Assembly: GCF_900129975.1 (NCBI RefSeq) | Contig: NZ_FSRG01000003.1 | Span: forward strand, 248,001 to 312,000 | Direction of reading: 5' to 3' | Origin: Halodesulfovibrio marinisediminis DSM 17456 | GTDB lineage: Bacteria > Desulfobacterota > Desulfovibrionia > Desulfovibrionales > Desulfovibrionaceae | DNA length: 64,000 nucleotides | Shown: piece by piece, positions 9,411 through 18,544 of the stretch | How positions within the stretch are numbered: the stretch's first letter is position 1 | Layout of the letters: every line of letters begins with the position of its first letter | Position numbers and translations under genes: made by a program | Notes under the pieces: model-generated | Seen by the model: the letters and a program-made list of their open reading frames with translations, nothing else | Databases searched by the model: none | What the model was told of the DNA's origin: nothing

Positions 9411-11255
9411 ATGACAATTACTCCCCAAAATCTTAAAGAGTTGCAGCAGGAATATGCTGCGCGTTTATCAGAACCTAGTGTCCGTCATTTGTTCATATGC
9501 GGCGGTACGGGCTGCCATGCCACCGGCAGTCTGAAAGTAAAAGCTGCTCTGCATGAAGAAATTGAAAAGCACGGTCTGGAAGATACTGTCCGTATTGTTG
9601 AAACTGGCTGTAACGGATTTTGTGCTCTTGGCCCATTAATGGTCGTACATCCTGATAATGTGTTTTATCAGAAAATGACCAGAGATGATGTTGCAGAAAT
9701 TGTTAGCGAGCACCTCGTTAACAATAATCCGATTGAACGCCTCATGTATAAAGATCCGCAATCCAAAAAGCGGGTTCCCCTGTTTTCTGATATTCCTTTC
9801 TTTGCGTTGCAGAAGCCTTGGACGCTACGCAACAAAGGCATAATCAACCCTGAGTCTATTGAAGACTATATCGGTCGCGAAGGCTACATTGGCCTTACTA
9901 AGGCGCTCCTTGAAATGCAGCCGTCTGAGATTATCGATGAAATGAAAGCTTCCGGTATCCGTGGGCGTGGTGGCGCCGGTTTTCCAACCGGTATGAAGTG
10001 GTCGTTTGCGGCGCAGAATGACAGTGACATGAAGTATGTCCTTTGTAATGCGGACGAAGGTGACCCAGGTGCGTTTATGGACCGAAGTATTCTGGAAGCT
10101 GACCCACATGCAGTTCTTGAAGGAATGACCATTGCGGCTCGCGCGATAAATGCAACTGAAGGCTATATCTACTGTCGTTCTGAATATCCGCTTGCCATTA
10201 AGCGCGTGCAGATCGCTATTGATCAGGCTCGCGAGATGGGGCTGCTTGGTGAGAATATTTTAGGTACAGACTTTTCGTTTGATATCTTTATTTATCAGGG
10301 CGCAGGAGCGTTCGTGTGTGGCGAGGAAACTGCGCTTATGCGTTCTATTGAAGGAAAGCGTGGTATGCCTATCCCTCGTCCACCTTTCCCAGCCGCACAA
10401 GGGCTTTGGAAAAAGCCAACTATCCTTAACAACGTAGAAACGCTCGCCAATGTTGCCCAGATAATGGTTAACGGCGGTAAATGGTACTCCTCTGTGGGAA
10501 CAGAAAACAGTAAGGGGACCAAAGTGTTTGCGCTATCGGGCGATGTAAACAACATCGGGCTTGTTGAAGTGCCTATGGGGACTTCATTACGTTCGATTGT
10601 ATATGATATCGGTGGCGGCATTCCTAAGAAACGTAAACTCAAAGCAGTGCAGCTTGGCGGTCCTTCAGGTGGGTGTATTCCTGAAAAATATATGGATGTC
10701 GTTGTAGACTATGAAGAGATCGCCAAAGTCGGTGCCATCATGGGTTCCGGCGGCGTTATCGTAATGGACGACAAAACCTGCATGGTTGATATGGCGCGCT
10801 TCTTTCTTGAATTTATTCAGGAAGAATCCTGCGGCAAATGTACTCCATGTCGTGAGGGCACCCGTAGACAGTTGGAAATTCTGGAGCGTATTTGTGAAGG
10901 GCATGGCAAACCAGAGGATATTGCTCTTATTGAAGAATTATCCGGAATGATCACCAGTTCTGCTTTATGTGGACTGGGACAGACTGCATCCAATCCTGTT
11001 CTTTCTGTACTTCGTCATTTCCGTGATGAATTTGAAGCGCATATCTATGAGAAGAAATGTCCTGCCAAACGCTGTCCTGCCTTGGTGGACTTCAAGGTTA
11101 GTGAAGAGCGTTGTAAAAAGTGCGGTAAATGTGCGTCCGTTTGTCCTGTCGGGGCAGTGGAATGGAAAAAGAAAGAAGTTGCAAAAATTAATACGGAATT
11201 ATGTGTGCAGTGTATGAGCTGCTACACTGCGTGTCCGTTTGATGCCATAGATTAG
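9411..11255 (+). CDS. NuoF/HndC-like NADH-binding flavin subunit of formate dehydrogenase
   Basis: 614-residue diaphorase subunit. N-terminal thioredoxin-like [2Fe-2S] domain (Cys30, 35, 67, 71); NuoF core with the NADH/FMN glycine-rich loop GRGGAGFPTG (~185-194) and CNADEGDPGAF; SLBB region; [4Fe-4S] site CGKCTPC (474-480) plus Cys520; C-terminal two-cluster ferredoxin domain (Cys568/571/574/578 and Cys598/601/604/608). This domain order matches HndC, HydB and bifurcating enzymes. It passes electrons between NAD and the catalytic subunit; extra ferredoxin clusters leave open flavin-based bifurcation with ferredoxin. Sequence alone does not decide that. Confidence 0.94.
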   Translation: MTITPQNLKELQQEYAARLSEPSVRHLFICGGTGCHATGSLKVKAALHEEIEKHGLEDTVRIVETGCNGFCALGPLMVVHPDNVFYQKMTRDDVAEIVSEHLVNNNPIERLMYKDPQSKKRVPLFSDIPFFALQKPWTLRNKGIINPESIEDYIGREGYIGLTKALLEMQPSEIIDEMKASGIRGRGGAGFPTGMKWSFAAQNDSDMKYVLCNADEGDPGAFMDRSILEADPHAVLEGMTIAARAINATEGYIYCRSEYPLAIKRVQIAIDQAREMGLLGENILGTDFSFDIFIYQGAGAFVCGEETALMRSIEGKRGMPIPRPPFPAAQGLWKKPTILNNVETLANVAQIMVNGGKWYSSVGTENSKGTKVFALSGDVNNIGLVEVPMGTSLRSIVYDIGGGIPKKRKLKAVQLGGPSGGCIPEKYMDVVVDYEEIAKVGAIMGSGGVIVMDDKTCMVDMARFFLEFIQEESCGKCTPCREGTRRQLEILERICEGHGKPEDIALIEELSGMITSSALCGLGQTASNPVLSVLRHFRDEFEAHIYEKKCPAKRCPALVDFKVSEERCKKCGKCASVCPVGAVEWKKKEVAKINTELCVQCMSCYTACPFDAID

Positions 11256-11265
11256 GTGGTGACCC

Positions 11266-13962
11266 ATGAGTACCTTAGAACTGACCATTAATGGCAAGGG
11301 ATATGCGTTCACCCAAGGGGAAACTATTCTAGATGTGGCGCAAAGAAACGACATCTTTATTCCTACGTTGTGTCATTTGAAAAATGCCACTCCTACAGGT
11401 GCGTGCCGAATGTGCGTGGTGGAAGTGAAAGGCGCACGATCGCTGGTTGCAGCTTGTACAGTACCCGCTGGTGCTGGCATGGAAATTCAAACGGAATCTC
11501 AGGCAGTAGTAAGTTCGCGTAGAATGAATTTGGAATTGCTGTTGTCCTCCGGTTCGCATGACTGTTTGCTATGTCCTTCTTCCGGTGACTGCCGGTTGCA
11601 GGATTTGGCATTTCGTTACAATGCAACAGGCAAACGCTTCGAATGGACAAAGCCGAAGTATCAGCCGGATATCTCCAATCCGTTTTTAATCCGTGATTTT
11701 TCAAAGTGCATCCTTTGCGGACGTTGTGTGCAGGCATGTAAAGAAGTGCAGGTAAACAATGCTATTGATTACGGATATCGTGGCAGTGATACAAAAATTA
11801 TTGCCAAATGTGATCTACCGTTAGGTGATTCAGACTGTGTTTTTTGTGGAGAGTGTTTGCAGGTTTGCCCTGTTGGTGCGATCACTTTGAAGAAAGCACG
11901 CCAGAAGCCACGTGTCTGTGAAACAGAAGTTGTCCGTACAACATGTGCTTATTGCGGGGTAGGCTGCCAGATGAATCTGCATGTAAAAGACAATGTTGTG
12001 CAGATGGTTAGCGGTGTGGATGTCACGCCGAACTACGGCAGTTTGTGTGTAAAAGGACGCTTCGGGATGCAGTTTATTAATTCTGAAGAGCGTCTTATAA
12101 CACCACTTATTCGCAAAGATGGGGAACTTGTTCCGGCAGATTGGGATGAGGCTCTTGATCTGATTGCGGAAAAATTATGCGGGTACAAGGCAGAATATGG
12201 CGCCGATTCTATAGGCGTTCTAGCCTCCGCCCGTTGTACAAACGAAGAGAATTATCTCTTTCAAAAATTCGCACGCGCAGTTCTTGGGACAAATAATGTC
12301 GACCACTGCGCAAGATACTGACACTCTCCTACGGTAGCCGGTCTGGCTGCTGCATTTGGAAGTGGTGCTGCAACAAACCCGATTGATGACCTGAAAAACG
12401 CCGATACGGTGCTTATAACAGGTTCGAATATAACAGAGAACCATCCTGTGATGGGGGCTGCGCTCAAGCGTGCAGTTACACAGCATGGGACCAAACTGAT
12501 TGTGTCAGACCCGCGTAATATTGATGTCGTGCGTTTTGCAGACGTCTGGCTGCGGGCCCAGCCGGGGACAGATGTCATCTGGATTAATGCCCTTGCACAT
12601 ATAATCTTGCGCGATGGTCTGCACGATCAGGAGTATATTGATGAACGCACAGAAGACTTCACAGCCTATTCGCAATCCCTTGCGAAGTTCACACCGGAGT
12701 ACGCAGAGAAGATGTGCGGTATTCCGGTTGCTGAGCTTGAAAAGGCAGCGCAACTGTACGCAAAAGGGCGAAGCGCAATCCTCTACTGTATGGGAATTAC
12801 CCAGCACATAAGTGGTACAGATAACGTAAAAGCGCTCGCTAACCTTGCAATGTTGTGCGGTAATATTGGCAAAAAAGGTGGTGGATTAAACCCGTTACGT
12901 GGGCAAAATAATGTGCAGGGTGCGTGCGACATGGGGGCACTTCCTGTGACATATCCTGCGTATGGAAAGGTAATAGACGCAGACATTCGTGCACGTTTTG
13001 AAGCGGCTTGGAATGTAAAATTGTCATCTTCTAACGGTATGACATCACGGCAAATGTTCGATGCTGTGGATGAAGGTTCACTTAAGGCGATGTATTTGAT
13101 CGGGGAAAATCCCGTTGTTTCCCATGCGGATGCAGCTCATGCTGTGCACTGTTTAAAGAAAATTCCTTTCCTTGTTGTACAGGATATTTTCTTAACTGAG
13201 ACAGCTGAATATGCAGATGTTGTGCTTCCTGCGGCTTGTTTTGCGGAAAAAAATGGTACCTTCAGTAATACAGAACGTCGTGTTCAACGTGTGAGAAAAG
13301 CAGTAAATCCACCACAAAGTGCACGTGATGATGCGCAAATAGTGTGCAGTGTTGCTGCTAAAATGGGTGCAACGTTGGCACCGGAAGATGGAAAAAATGT
13401 TGCAGCTATCTTTGAAGAAATGACATCTGTAGCACCTTCATATGCAGGTATAACTTACCAGCGTATTGAAGAAAAAGGCATTCAGTGGCCATGTCCGGAT
13501 GCGGAAACTAGTGGAACAGATATTCTGCATGTGGGCAAATTTGTTCGCGGAAAGGGAAAGTTTCATTCTGTAGAATATGTGGCTCCTGCTGAAGTTGTGG
13601 ACGACAACTATCCGCTTATCCTTACAACAGGTCGCGTATTATACCAGTATCATACAGGAACAATGACAAGAAAAGCTGAAGGGCTTGCTGCAAAAGAGCC
13701 TACAGCTTACATAGAAATAAGCAGTAATGATGCAGCTAAGTTTGATGTGAAGGACGGAGATATGGTTAAAGTTTCTTCACGCAGGGGCTCCATCAACGTA
13801 GCAGTCCGGCTTTCAGAAAAGGCTGTGGACGGAACCGTGTTTATACCGTTCCACTTTGCAGAAGCTGCTGCTAATATACTTACAAATAATGCAGAATGCC
13901 CTGAATCTGGTATTGCCGAGGTGAAGGTCTGCGCTGTTACTCTTGAACCAGTCGGTGACTAG
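11266..13962 (+). CDS. fdhA: Selenocysteine formate dehydrogenase, catalytic (molybdo/tungsto) subunit
   Basis: One 898-residue protein read through an in-frame TGA at 12319-12321 (Sec352). N-terminal NuoG-like part: [2Fe-2S] ferredoxin (Cys36, 47, 50, 64), His-Cys cluster (His98, Cys100/103/109), two [4Fe-4S] sites (Cys148-158 and Cys191-201). Then the formate dehydrogenase [4Fe-4S] motif CAYCGVGC (227-234) and the active site DHCARY-Sec-HSPTVAGLA, where Sec ligates the metal as in E. coli FdhF. After the TGA the frame continues without break through GSNITENHP, the pterin-binding domains and the C-terminal TGRVLYQYHTGTMTRK segment. A naive gene caller would split it into a 351- and a ~517-residue piece. 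The ribosome site overlaps the stop of the NuoF-like gene. Soluble, cytoplasmic, no Tat signal. Confidence 0.95.
12319..12350 (+). promoter_or_regulatory. UGA selenocysteine codon with bacterial SECIS hairpin
   Basis: TGA at 12319-12321. A 6-bp stem (12334-12339 with 12345-12350) closes a five-base loop GGTCT at 12340-12344. The loop begins 18 bases after the UGA, the same spacing and the same GGUCU loop I recall from the E. coli fdhF SECIS, the SelB binding site. Confidence 0.93.
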
Positions 13963-13997
13963 ACGAACGTCTTGTAGCCACAACAACCACATATGAC

Positions 13998-14042
13998 AGG
14001 AGCGGGTCGGCAGGAATACTGCTGACCCGCTCCTACTTTTTA
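13998..14042 (+). terminator. Intrinsic terminator after the formate dehydrogenase operon
   Basis: Stem aggagcgggtc/gacccgctcct with inner gcag/ctgc pairs (13998-14034), then a T-run at 14037-14042. Confidence 0.85.
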
Positions 14043-14124
14043 ATAACAAAAATACGGGAGGGACTTCTTTTGTGCAACCAATGCGAAGGGGTAACTTGTT
14101 ATTGGTTGCGCCTATTGCATTTCG

Positions 14125-14589
14125 TTATTCAGGCAGGGTGTTTGGATCAAGAATGTATGGAGTCATCAGTTTAGAGCCTTTGTATACAACAAAGCTTTCA
14201 ACAGACCGAATCCCTTCAATTTTGGACATTTCTTCAGAATAGAATTCAAGCAATCCGAATCCATCACGAAGCAGCAGGGTGAGGATAATATCAAAGCGGC
14301 CTGTTACAACTGCAGCAGAAACAACACCGCGAAGCTGGCTTAGTTCCTGACATTTTGCAAAAAGATCTCGCTCATCAAGCAGTACACCTGTAAAAACCAT
14401 TGTATGGCCGGGAAGCTGTTCGACATCAAGACGCGCAACAATATCCATTACGCCTTCTTTTTGCATTTTGTTGATTCTGGAACGCACGGTGTTTTCCGCA
14501 ACCGCAAGTTCCTGCGCAATTTCTCTGAAGGATTTACGCCCTTCAAGAAGTTGTCCGGCTATCTGAAAACTTAATTTATCAATTTTCAT
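14125..14589 (-). CDS. Lrp/AsnC-family transcriptional regulator
   Basis: 154-residue regulator of the usual Lrp length. N-terminal winged helix-turn-helix: FREIAQELAVAENTVRSRINKMQKEGV (20-46). C-terminal RAM (ACT-like) domain: SAAVVTGRFDIILTLLLRDGFGLLEFYSEEMSKIEGIRSVESFVV region, which binds small effectors, usually amino acids, and makes octamers. The ATG is preceded by GGAGGG. It is transcribed alone toward the formate dehydrogenase operon (convergent), so a role in that operon is not implied by position. Target genes are unknown. Confidence 0.93.
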   Translation of the reverse strand: MKIDKLSFQIAGQLLEGRKSFREIAQELAVAENTVRSRINKMQKEGVMDIVARLDVEQLPGHTMVFTGVLLDERDLFAKCQELSQLRGVVSAAVVTGRFDIILTLLLRDGFGLLEFYSEEMSKIEGIRSVESFVVYKGSKLMTPYILDPNTLPE

Positions 14590-14756
14590 TACATTCCCTC
14601 CTGTTACAGCTTTGCCTGTTGGCAGGCAAAAAGAAGTCTTTGACTGACAAAGCGATAATGATGTTATTGATACTAATTTTTACTAAAAAATTCAATAAGA
14701 CCGGATAAAAAGAGCTTATTTCGTCATTTGAATGTAGGCATGACGTTTAGAAATGC

Positions 14757-14785
14757 AGAAACGCCGTAGTAAATACGACGTTTCT
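14757..14785 (-). terminator. Terminator-like hairpin after the Mla-type operon
   Basis: agaaacg/cgtttct and cgta/tacg arms with a one-base mismatch between them, 56 bp after the stop of the lipoprotein gene. The T-run on the minus strand is weak, so termination is likely but not certain. The rest of 14590-14840 shows only AT-rich promoter-like DNA. Confidence 0.4.
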
Positions 14786-14840
14786 ATAGTTGGTATGTGA
14801 TTAATTTCAGCCAGCTGGAGTATATTTGAGAAAAAGACTG

Positions 14841-15518
14841 CTAGTTTCTGGCTGCGTGGCGTGATGAGTTCATCTTCTTGCGGTGTTCGTGTTCCTCTAT
14901 GTTGGATGTAACCCATGTGTTCATCTCGGCGAGAGCAGCCTCAACAGAGTTGTTGAATGCATCAACAATTGCTTCCAGCCCTTTGTTTTTTGCTGTTTGT
15001 TGTCCTGTAAAGACAGATGACGCAACTGGTGTTGATGCCCTGCTGGTATCAAGAAGCCAGCAGTCTAGCGTTACCTGTATGTTCGGTGGCGTGTTTTTGG
15101 TATCGTATCGCGCATAGAAGTCTTCAATACTCCACACAAGATGATAGTCGGCGGATATGCCGGGCTGTGTGTTGTTGTATGAGCGTACCTGTTGAGTGGA
15201 GTTGAGGGAATGTATTACTGCACTTTGCATCATCTCCGGTAACGCTGTCGCCCATTTTCCTTTCGCATAATAGAGCGCTTTTTGGTTCGGTTGAATAATG
15301 GCAATGCCGGTTGAATTTAAAAACGTGTTCGTTTGCGGTCTCCTGACGGCAACTGTAGGCACAGAACGCGAAGCCGTTTGTGTCGGTGAGGCTGTAGATA
15401 CAGCAAGTATGTAGTTTGTTGATGCTTCGGGTGGTGTTAATCCAACATCAATTGCGCACCCTGAGCATACTGCAAGTATCAACGGTATAATGAGTAGTCT
15501 AACGATAAGCTTGCGCAT
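14841..15518 (-). CDS. ABC-transport auxiliary lipoprotein (PqiC/MlaC-replacing type)
   Basis: 225-residue predicted lipoprotein: hydrophobic signal ending in CSGC (lipobox, Cys21). The body, with a YYAKGKWATALPEMMQSAVIHSL segment (residues ~83-103), matches the ABC-type transport auxiliary lipoprotein family (PqiC/YmbA-like; DUF330-type), which accompanies MlaD/MlaE systems. It probably sits on the inner leaflet of the outer membrane and receives or passes lipid. Last gene of the four-gene operon, 8 bp after mlaD. AGGAG precedes the start. C-terminal tail is charged and His/Arg rich. Confidence 0.8.
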   Translation of the reverse strand: MRKLIVRLLIIPLILAVCSGCAIDVGLTPPEASTNYILAVSTASPTQTASRSVPTVAVRRPQTNTFLNSTGIAIIQPNQKALYYAKGKWATALPEMMQSAVIHSLNSTQQVRSYNNTQPGISADYHLVWSIEDFYARYDTKNTPPNIQVTLDCWLLDTSRASTPVASSVFTGQQTAKNKGLEAIVDAFNNSVEAALAEMNTWVTSNIEEHEHRKKMNSSRHAARN

Positions 15519-15526
15519 ATATGCTC

Positions 15527-16450
15527 CTATGGCGTCTGATATTCAGGTACTGTTTTGCCAAGCAGGTATTGCTTAGGATTGCTGTCTAATTTTTGCGCTA
15601 TGTTTTCCAGTGCTTCTACAAGAGTTCTGCTTTCGTTTACCAACGAGGTAAGATCGTCCAGTCCACCGTTGCTGAAACGGGTCAGCCCCGGTTCCATGTT
15701 TTTTACTAGGTTATCGATTCGTTTCACAAGGAGACCAATTTTGTCGGTTGCCGGTGATAGTTCTTTCGCTACATAGTCGTTAACAGTAGTGGCGGCGTTT
15801 TCTGTTTTAGTCATCGCCTGTCGCGTTTGTTCTGCGGCATTTTTAATATTATCCAGCGCTAATCGGATGTCGGCTTCGCTTTTTACCAACATGTTGGAGA
15901 AGGAAGAGATGTTGGCAAGAAATTCTTTTATATTTTTCCGGTTATCTTCATTGACTACTTTGCGGAGGTCTTCCAGTAGGTTTTTGCCAGTGTTTAACAT
16001 TTCTGGCAGAGCGCTCATGATTTCACTAAGTGGGGAAGGAACAGTTTTAATGACAGGAACATTGCCTTTGAACAGAGGCCTCAACAGTGGGCTTGATGCT
16101 GTTCCGCCGGATATGAAAACTGAAGATTGGCCGGTAATGCCAATAGGGATAAGTTTGGCCCTTGAATCATCCCTGATGGGGGTACCACGTTTCACAAGAA
16201 TTCGAACACGAATTTCTTCTGGTTTATCTGGATTGAGCACAATGTTGGTTACCTTACCAACCCGTACTCCGTTAAGTAGTACAGGGTTGGATATCGACAG
16301 CCCGTTGACGTTTTTCTGAAACATGATGTCGTAAGGAACATCGTCAGTTTCTGAAGTGGTACCCACTCCCCACAAAATGAATGCGAATCCTAAGACAAAT
16401 GCCGCGATGATAAAGGCGCCGACTATAATAAAGTGTGCTCGTGTTTCCAT
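15527..16450 (-). CDS. mlaD: MlaD-family (MCE) substrate-binding protein of lipid ABC transporter
   Basis: 307-residue periplasmic protein anchored by one N-terminal membrane helix (HFIIVGAFIIAAFVLGFAFILWG). One MCE domain follows (YDIMFQKNVNGLSISNPVLLNGVRVGKVTNI), then a long helical region with heptad-like charged segments (EDLRKVVNEDNRKNIKEFLANI...), typical of MCE proteins that form hexameric tunnels for lipids. The start at 16450 is chosen because GGGGAG lies 7 bases upstream; it sits just after the stop of the ATPase gene. Works with the neighbouring ATPase and permease. Confidence 0.9.
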   Translation of the reverse strand: METRAHFIIVGAFIIAAFVLGFAFILWGVGTTSETDDVPYDIMFQKNVNGLSISNPVLLNGVRVGKVTNIVLNPDKPEEIRVRILVKRGTPIRDDSRAKLIPIGITGQSSVFISGGTASSPLLRPLFKGNVPVIKTVPSPLSEIMSALPEMLNTGKNLLEDLRKVVNEDNRKNIKEFLANISSFSNMLVKSEADIRLALDNIKNAAEQTRQAMTKTENAATTVNDYVAKELSPATDKIGLLVKRIDNLVKNMEPGLTRFSNGGLDDLTSLVNESRTLVEALENIAQKLDSNPKQYLLGKTVPEYQTP

Positions 16451-16451
16451 A

Positions 16452-17228
16452 TTATTTCTCCCCGCAAGGCATCGTTTTCGCACTGCGTCCGCGTGGCCCG
16501 TTGAAATAATCTTGAATCCATGGATATGGGTTTTCAGACAGCTCTTTTACTGTTCCTATAGCGTATATGTGCTTTTCGGCTAGAACAGCTACTCTGTCAC
16601 AGATGGCGTTAAGTGTGTCCAAGTCATGTGTGACGAGAAAAACTGTAAACCCTAGTGCATGTTGAAGTTTTTTTAGTAAGTTGTCGAAAGCTCCTGCTGT
16701 AATAGGGTCTAACCCCGCAGTCGGTTCATCCAAAAAAAGTATTTCAGGATCCATAGCCAGCGCCCTAGCTAAACTTGCACGCTTACGCATGCCCCCAGAA
16801 AGTTCTGAAGGCATAAGATTAGCCGAATCAATAGGTAAGCCTGCCATAAAAATTTTTAGCAGTGCAATTTCTTTCCGCGTTTTTTTGCTTATCTTGGTAT
16901 ATTCTTTAAGGGCAGCTTCAACATTTTCCAGTACGGTTAATGAGGAGTATAGCGCCCCATCTTGAAACAGAACTCCCCAGCGCTGTTCGATCTTGTGTTT
17001 TTCTTCTGTATTCAGTTTGTGATATTGTTGCCCAAAAATTTTAATGGATCCTTGCGAATGATGTTTTAATCCCAGAATAGTTCTGAGTAAAACAGACTTG
17101 CCTGAGCCGGAACCACCAATGACACCGATGATTTCTCCACGATAAACATCAAGGTCGAGACCTTCATGTATGACCTTGGTGCCATACTGTGTTTTTACGT
17201 TCCGCAGGGAAAGAATGACATCGCTCAT
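16452..17228 (-). CDS. mlaF: MlaF-like ATPase of lipid ABC transporter
   Basis: 258-residue ABC ATPase. Walker A GGSGSGKSVLL (34-44), signature LSGGMRKRASLARALA, Walker B EILFLDEPTAGLDP, switch His in VTHD. The GGMRKR form of the signature is typical of MlaF/MkL proteins, which drive phospholipid or sterol movement between membranes. It starts 2 bp after the permease stop codon and is followed at once by mlaD. Confidence 0.93.
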   Translation of the reverse strand: MSDVILSLRNVKTQYGTKVIHEGLDLDVYRGEIIGVIGGSGSGKSVLLRTILGLKHHSQGSIKIFGQQYHKLNTEEKHKIEQRWGVLFQDGALYSSLTVLENVEAALKEYTKISKKTRKEIALLKIFMAGLPIDSANLMPSELSGGMRKRASLARALAMDPEILFLDEPTAGLDPITAGAFDNLLKKLQHALGFTVFLVTHDLDTLNAICDRVAVLAEKHIYAIGTVKELSENPYPWIQDYFNGPRGRSAKTMPCGEK

Positions 17229-17230
17229 AC

Positions 17231-18364
17231 TTAGAGTCCCATTTCTGCAAAAAAGATTGCGAAACCTGCATCAATAACAATTACAGCAAAGATAGATTCA
17301 ATTACGGATGTTGTTGTTAGGCGGCCGACAGACTCTGCGCTACCTGTAACTTGTAATCCCTGAAAACAACCAATCGTTGCAATGACAACCGCAAAAAATG
17401 GTGCTTTGATTATTCCTACGTAAAAATCCCATATGTTCAATGTGTTATGAAAGCGAACGACGAAGCCATGAAGATTAATATCAAGTGTCTGCCAGACCAT
17501 GAGTGCACCGCCGAGCAGTCCCATGATATCTGCAATGAAGCCAAGGATTGGGAGCATGATGAGAAGTGCAAGAACTCTTGGAATAACAAGTGTATCTACA
17601 GGGTTGAGGCCAGACGTTTTCATTGCGTAAATTTCTTCATTGGTAATCATAGCTCCAATTTGTGCTGTGAATGCAGATCCAGAGCGGCCGGCAATAACAA
17701 TTGCGGTAAGCAGGATGCCGAGTTCGCGGAGTACTGCAATCTGTACAAGTTGGATGACAAATACCTGTGCACCGAATTTTTGAAGCTGTTGTGCTCCCAT
17801 GTAGGCCAGAACCATACCTATAAGAAAAGATAGAAGGGCGATAATAGGAATGCCGCGTATGCCAACATGTTCAAGATGGTAAAAAAGTGCTGTTGTTCTA
17901 AAATTCTTAGGCTTAAATAGAGATCGAACTAGTGTTGTGACAACTTCACCTAGGAACCCAATAATATTGAGTGTAATTTTTAGTTGCTCAATGAAACATC
18001 GTCCCATGTCGTTCAGAATGGAAATTAATAAGGGAACCTGTCTAGTTACGATCTCTTCTTCTGAACGTTTTTCAACTGTTTCAAGCAGGATTTTATCCTT
18101 TTCATCTGCTCCTGAAATGGAGCATGTCTTTCCTTCCGCGAGAACTTTTCTGCGGAATTGTTCAATGATCCAAGCGCCGTTAGTATCAAGTTTTGAGATG
18201 TTAGCAACATCAAGCACAATAGAGGGCGCAGCATTCAGTTCAGAGGCCATAAAGGGACGCTCAACTGAATCAAGATGCAAGGTTGTCCACGTGCCTGAAA
18301 GAGAAATGCTGATTTCTTCAGGGGCAGTCTGGACTTCAAAAGATGGTGCTGGTTGTGTTGTCAT
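17231..18364 (-). CDS. mlaE: MlaE-family permease with fused N-terminal STAS domain
   Basis: 377 residues from the chosen start. Residues ~1-110 form a STAS domain (EEISISLSGTWTTLHLDS ... IVLDVANISKLDTNGAWIIEQF), the domain that is a separate protein (MlaB) in E. coli. The remainder is the MlaE permease with about five membrane helices and the conserved loop ELGILLTAIVIAGRSGSAFTAQIG. So one gene supplies MlaE and MlaB functions. The ATG at 18364 fits the start of the STAS domain; the longer frame from 18472 adds a tail with no match. The ribosome site is weak, so the start is moderately sure. First gene of the operon. Confidence 0.9.
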   Translation of the reverse strand: MTTQPAPSFEVQTAPEEISISLSGTWTTLHLDSVERPFMASELNAAPSIVLDVANISKLDTNGAWIIEQFRRKVLAEGKTCSISGADEKDKILLETVEKRSEEEIVTRQVPLLISILNDMGRCFIEQLKITLNIIGFLGEVVTTLVRSLFKPKNFRTTALFYHLEHVGIRGIPIIALLSFLIGMVLAYMGAQQLQKFGAQVFVIQLVQIAVLRELGILLTAIVIAGRSGSAFTAQIGAMITNEEIYAMKTSGLNPVDTLVIPRVLALLIMLPILGFIADIMGLLGGALMVWQTLDINLHGFVVRFHNTLNIWDFYVGIIKAPFFAVVIATIGCFQGLQVTGSAESVGRLTTTSVIESIFAVIVIDAGFAIFFAEMGL

Positions 18365-18493
18365 AGTTCTCGTTAGGTAAGAAAGTAAAAAACATTGTGA
18401 GTACGATAGCATACTCTCTGCACTATCTAGAACGGTATACATTGAAAAATACCTAATAGTTTGAAAAGACAATGACTAATGAGAAGCAGAAGA

Positions 18494-18530
18494 CAAAAAA
18501 AGGCCCTGCAACATATGTTGCAGGGCCTTA
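18494..18530 (-). terminator. Intrinsic terminator after the SulP gene
   Basis: Perfect palindrome 18500-18529 built on aaggccctgcaacat and its complement; on the minus strand seven Ts follow. It separates the SulP gene from the Mla-type operon. Confidence 0.85.
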
Positions 18531-18544
18531 GTGGTTGTATGGAA

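Noticed and set aside
8918-11255. Reading the NuoE/NuoF-like genes as part of an NADP-reducing hydrogenase or complex I
   Set aside because: The third gene is a selenocysteine formate dehydrogenase with no H-cluster motifs, and no membrane nuo genes are present.
12319-12321. Apparent nonsense mutation splitting the formate dehydrogenase gene
   Set aside because: The TGA is at the selenocysteine position, a SECIS follows with correct spacing, and the downstream half is intact, so it is recoding, not a pseudogene.
14654-14671. Fur-box-like GATAAT-GATGTT-ATTGAT upstream of the Lrp gene
   Set aside because: Only one hexamer is a full match, the arrangement lacks the usual central base, and the region is AT-rich.
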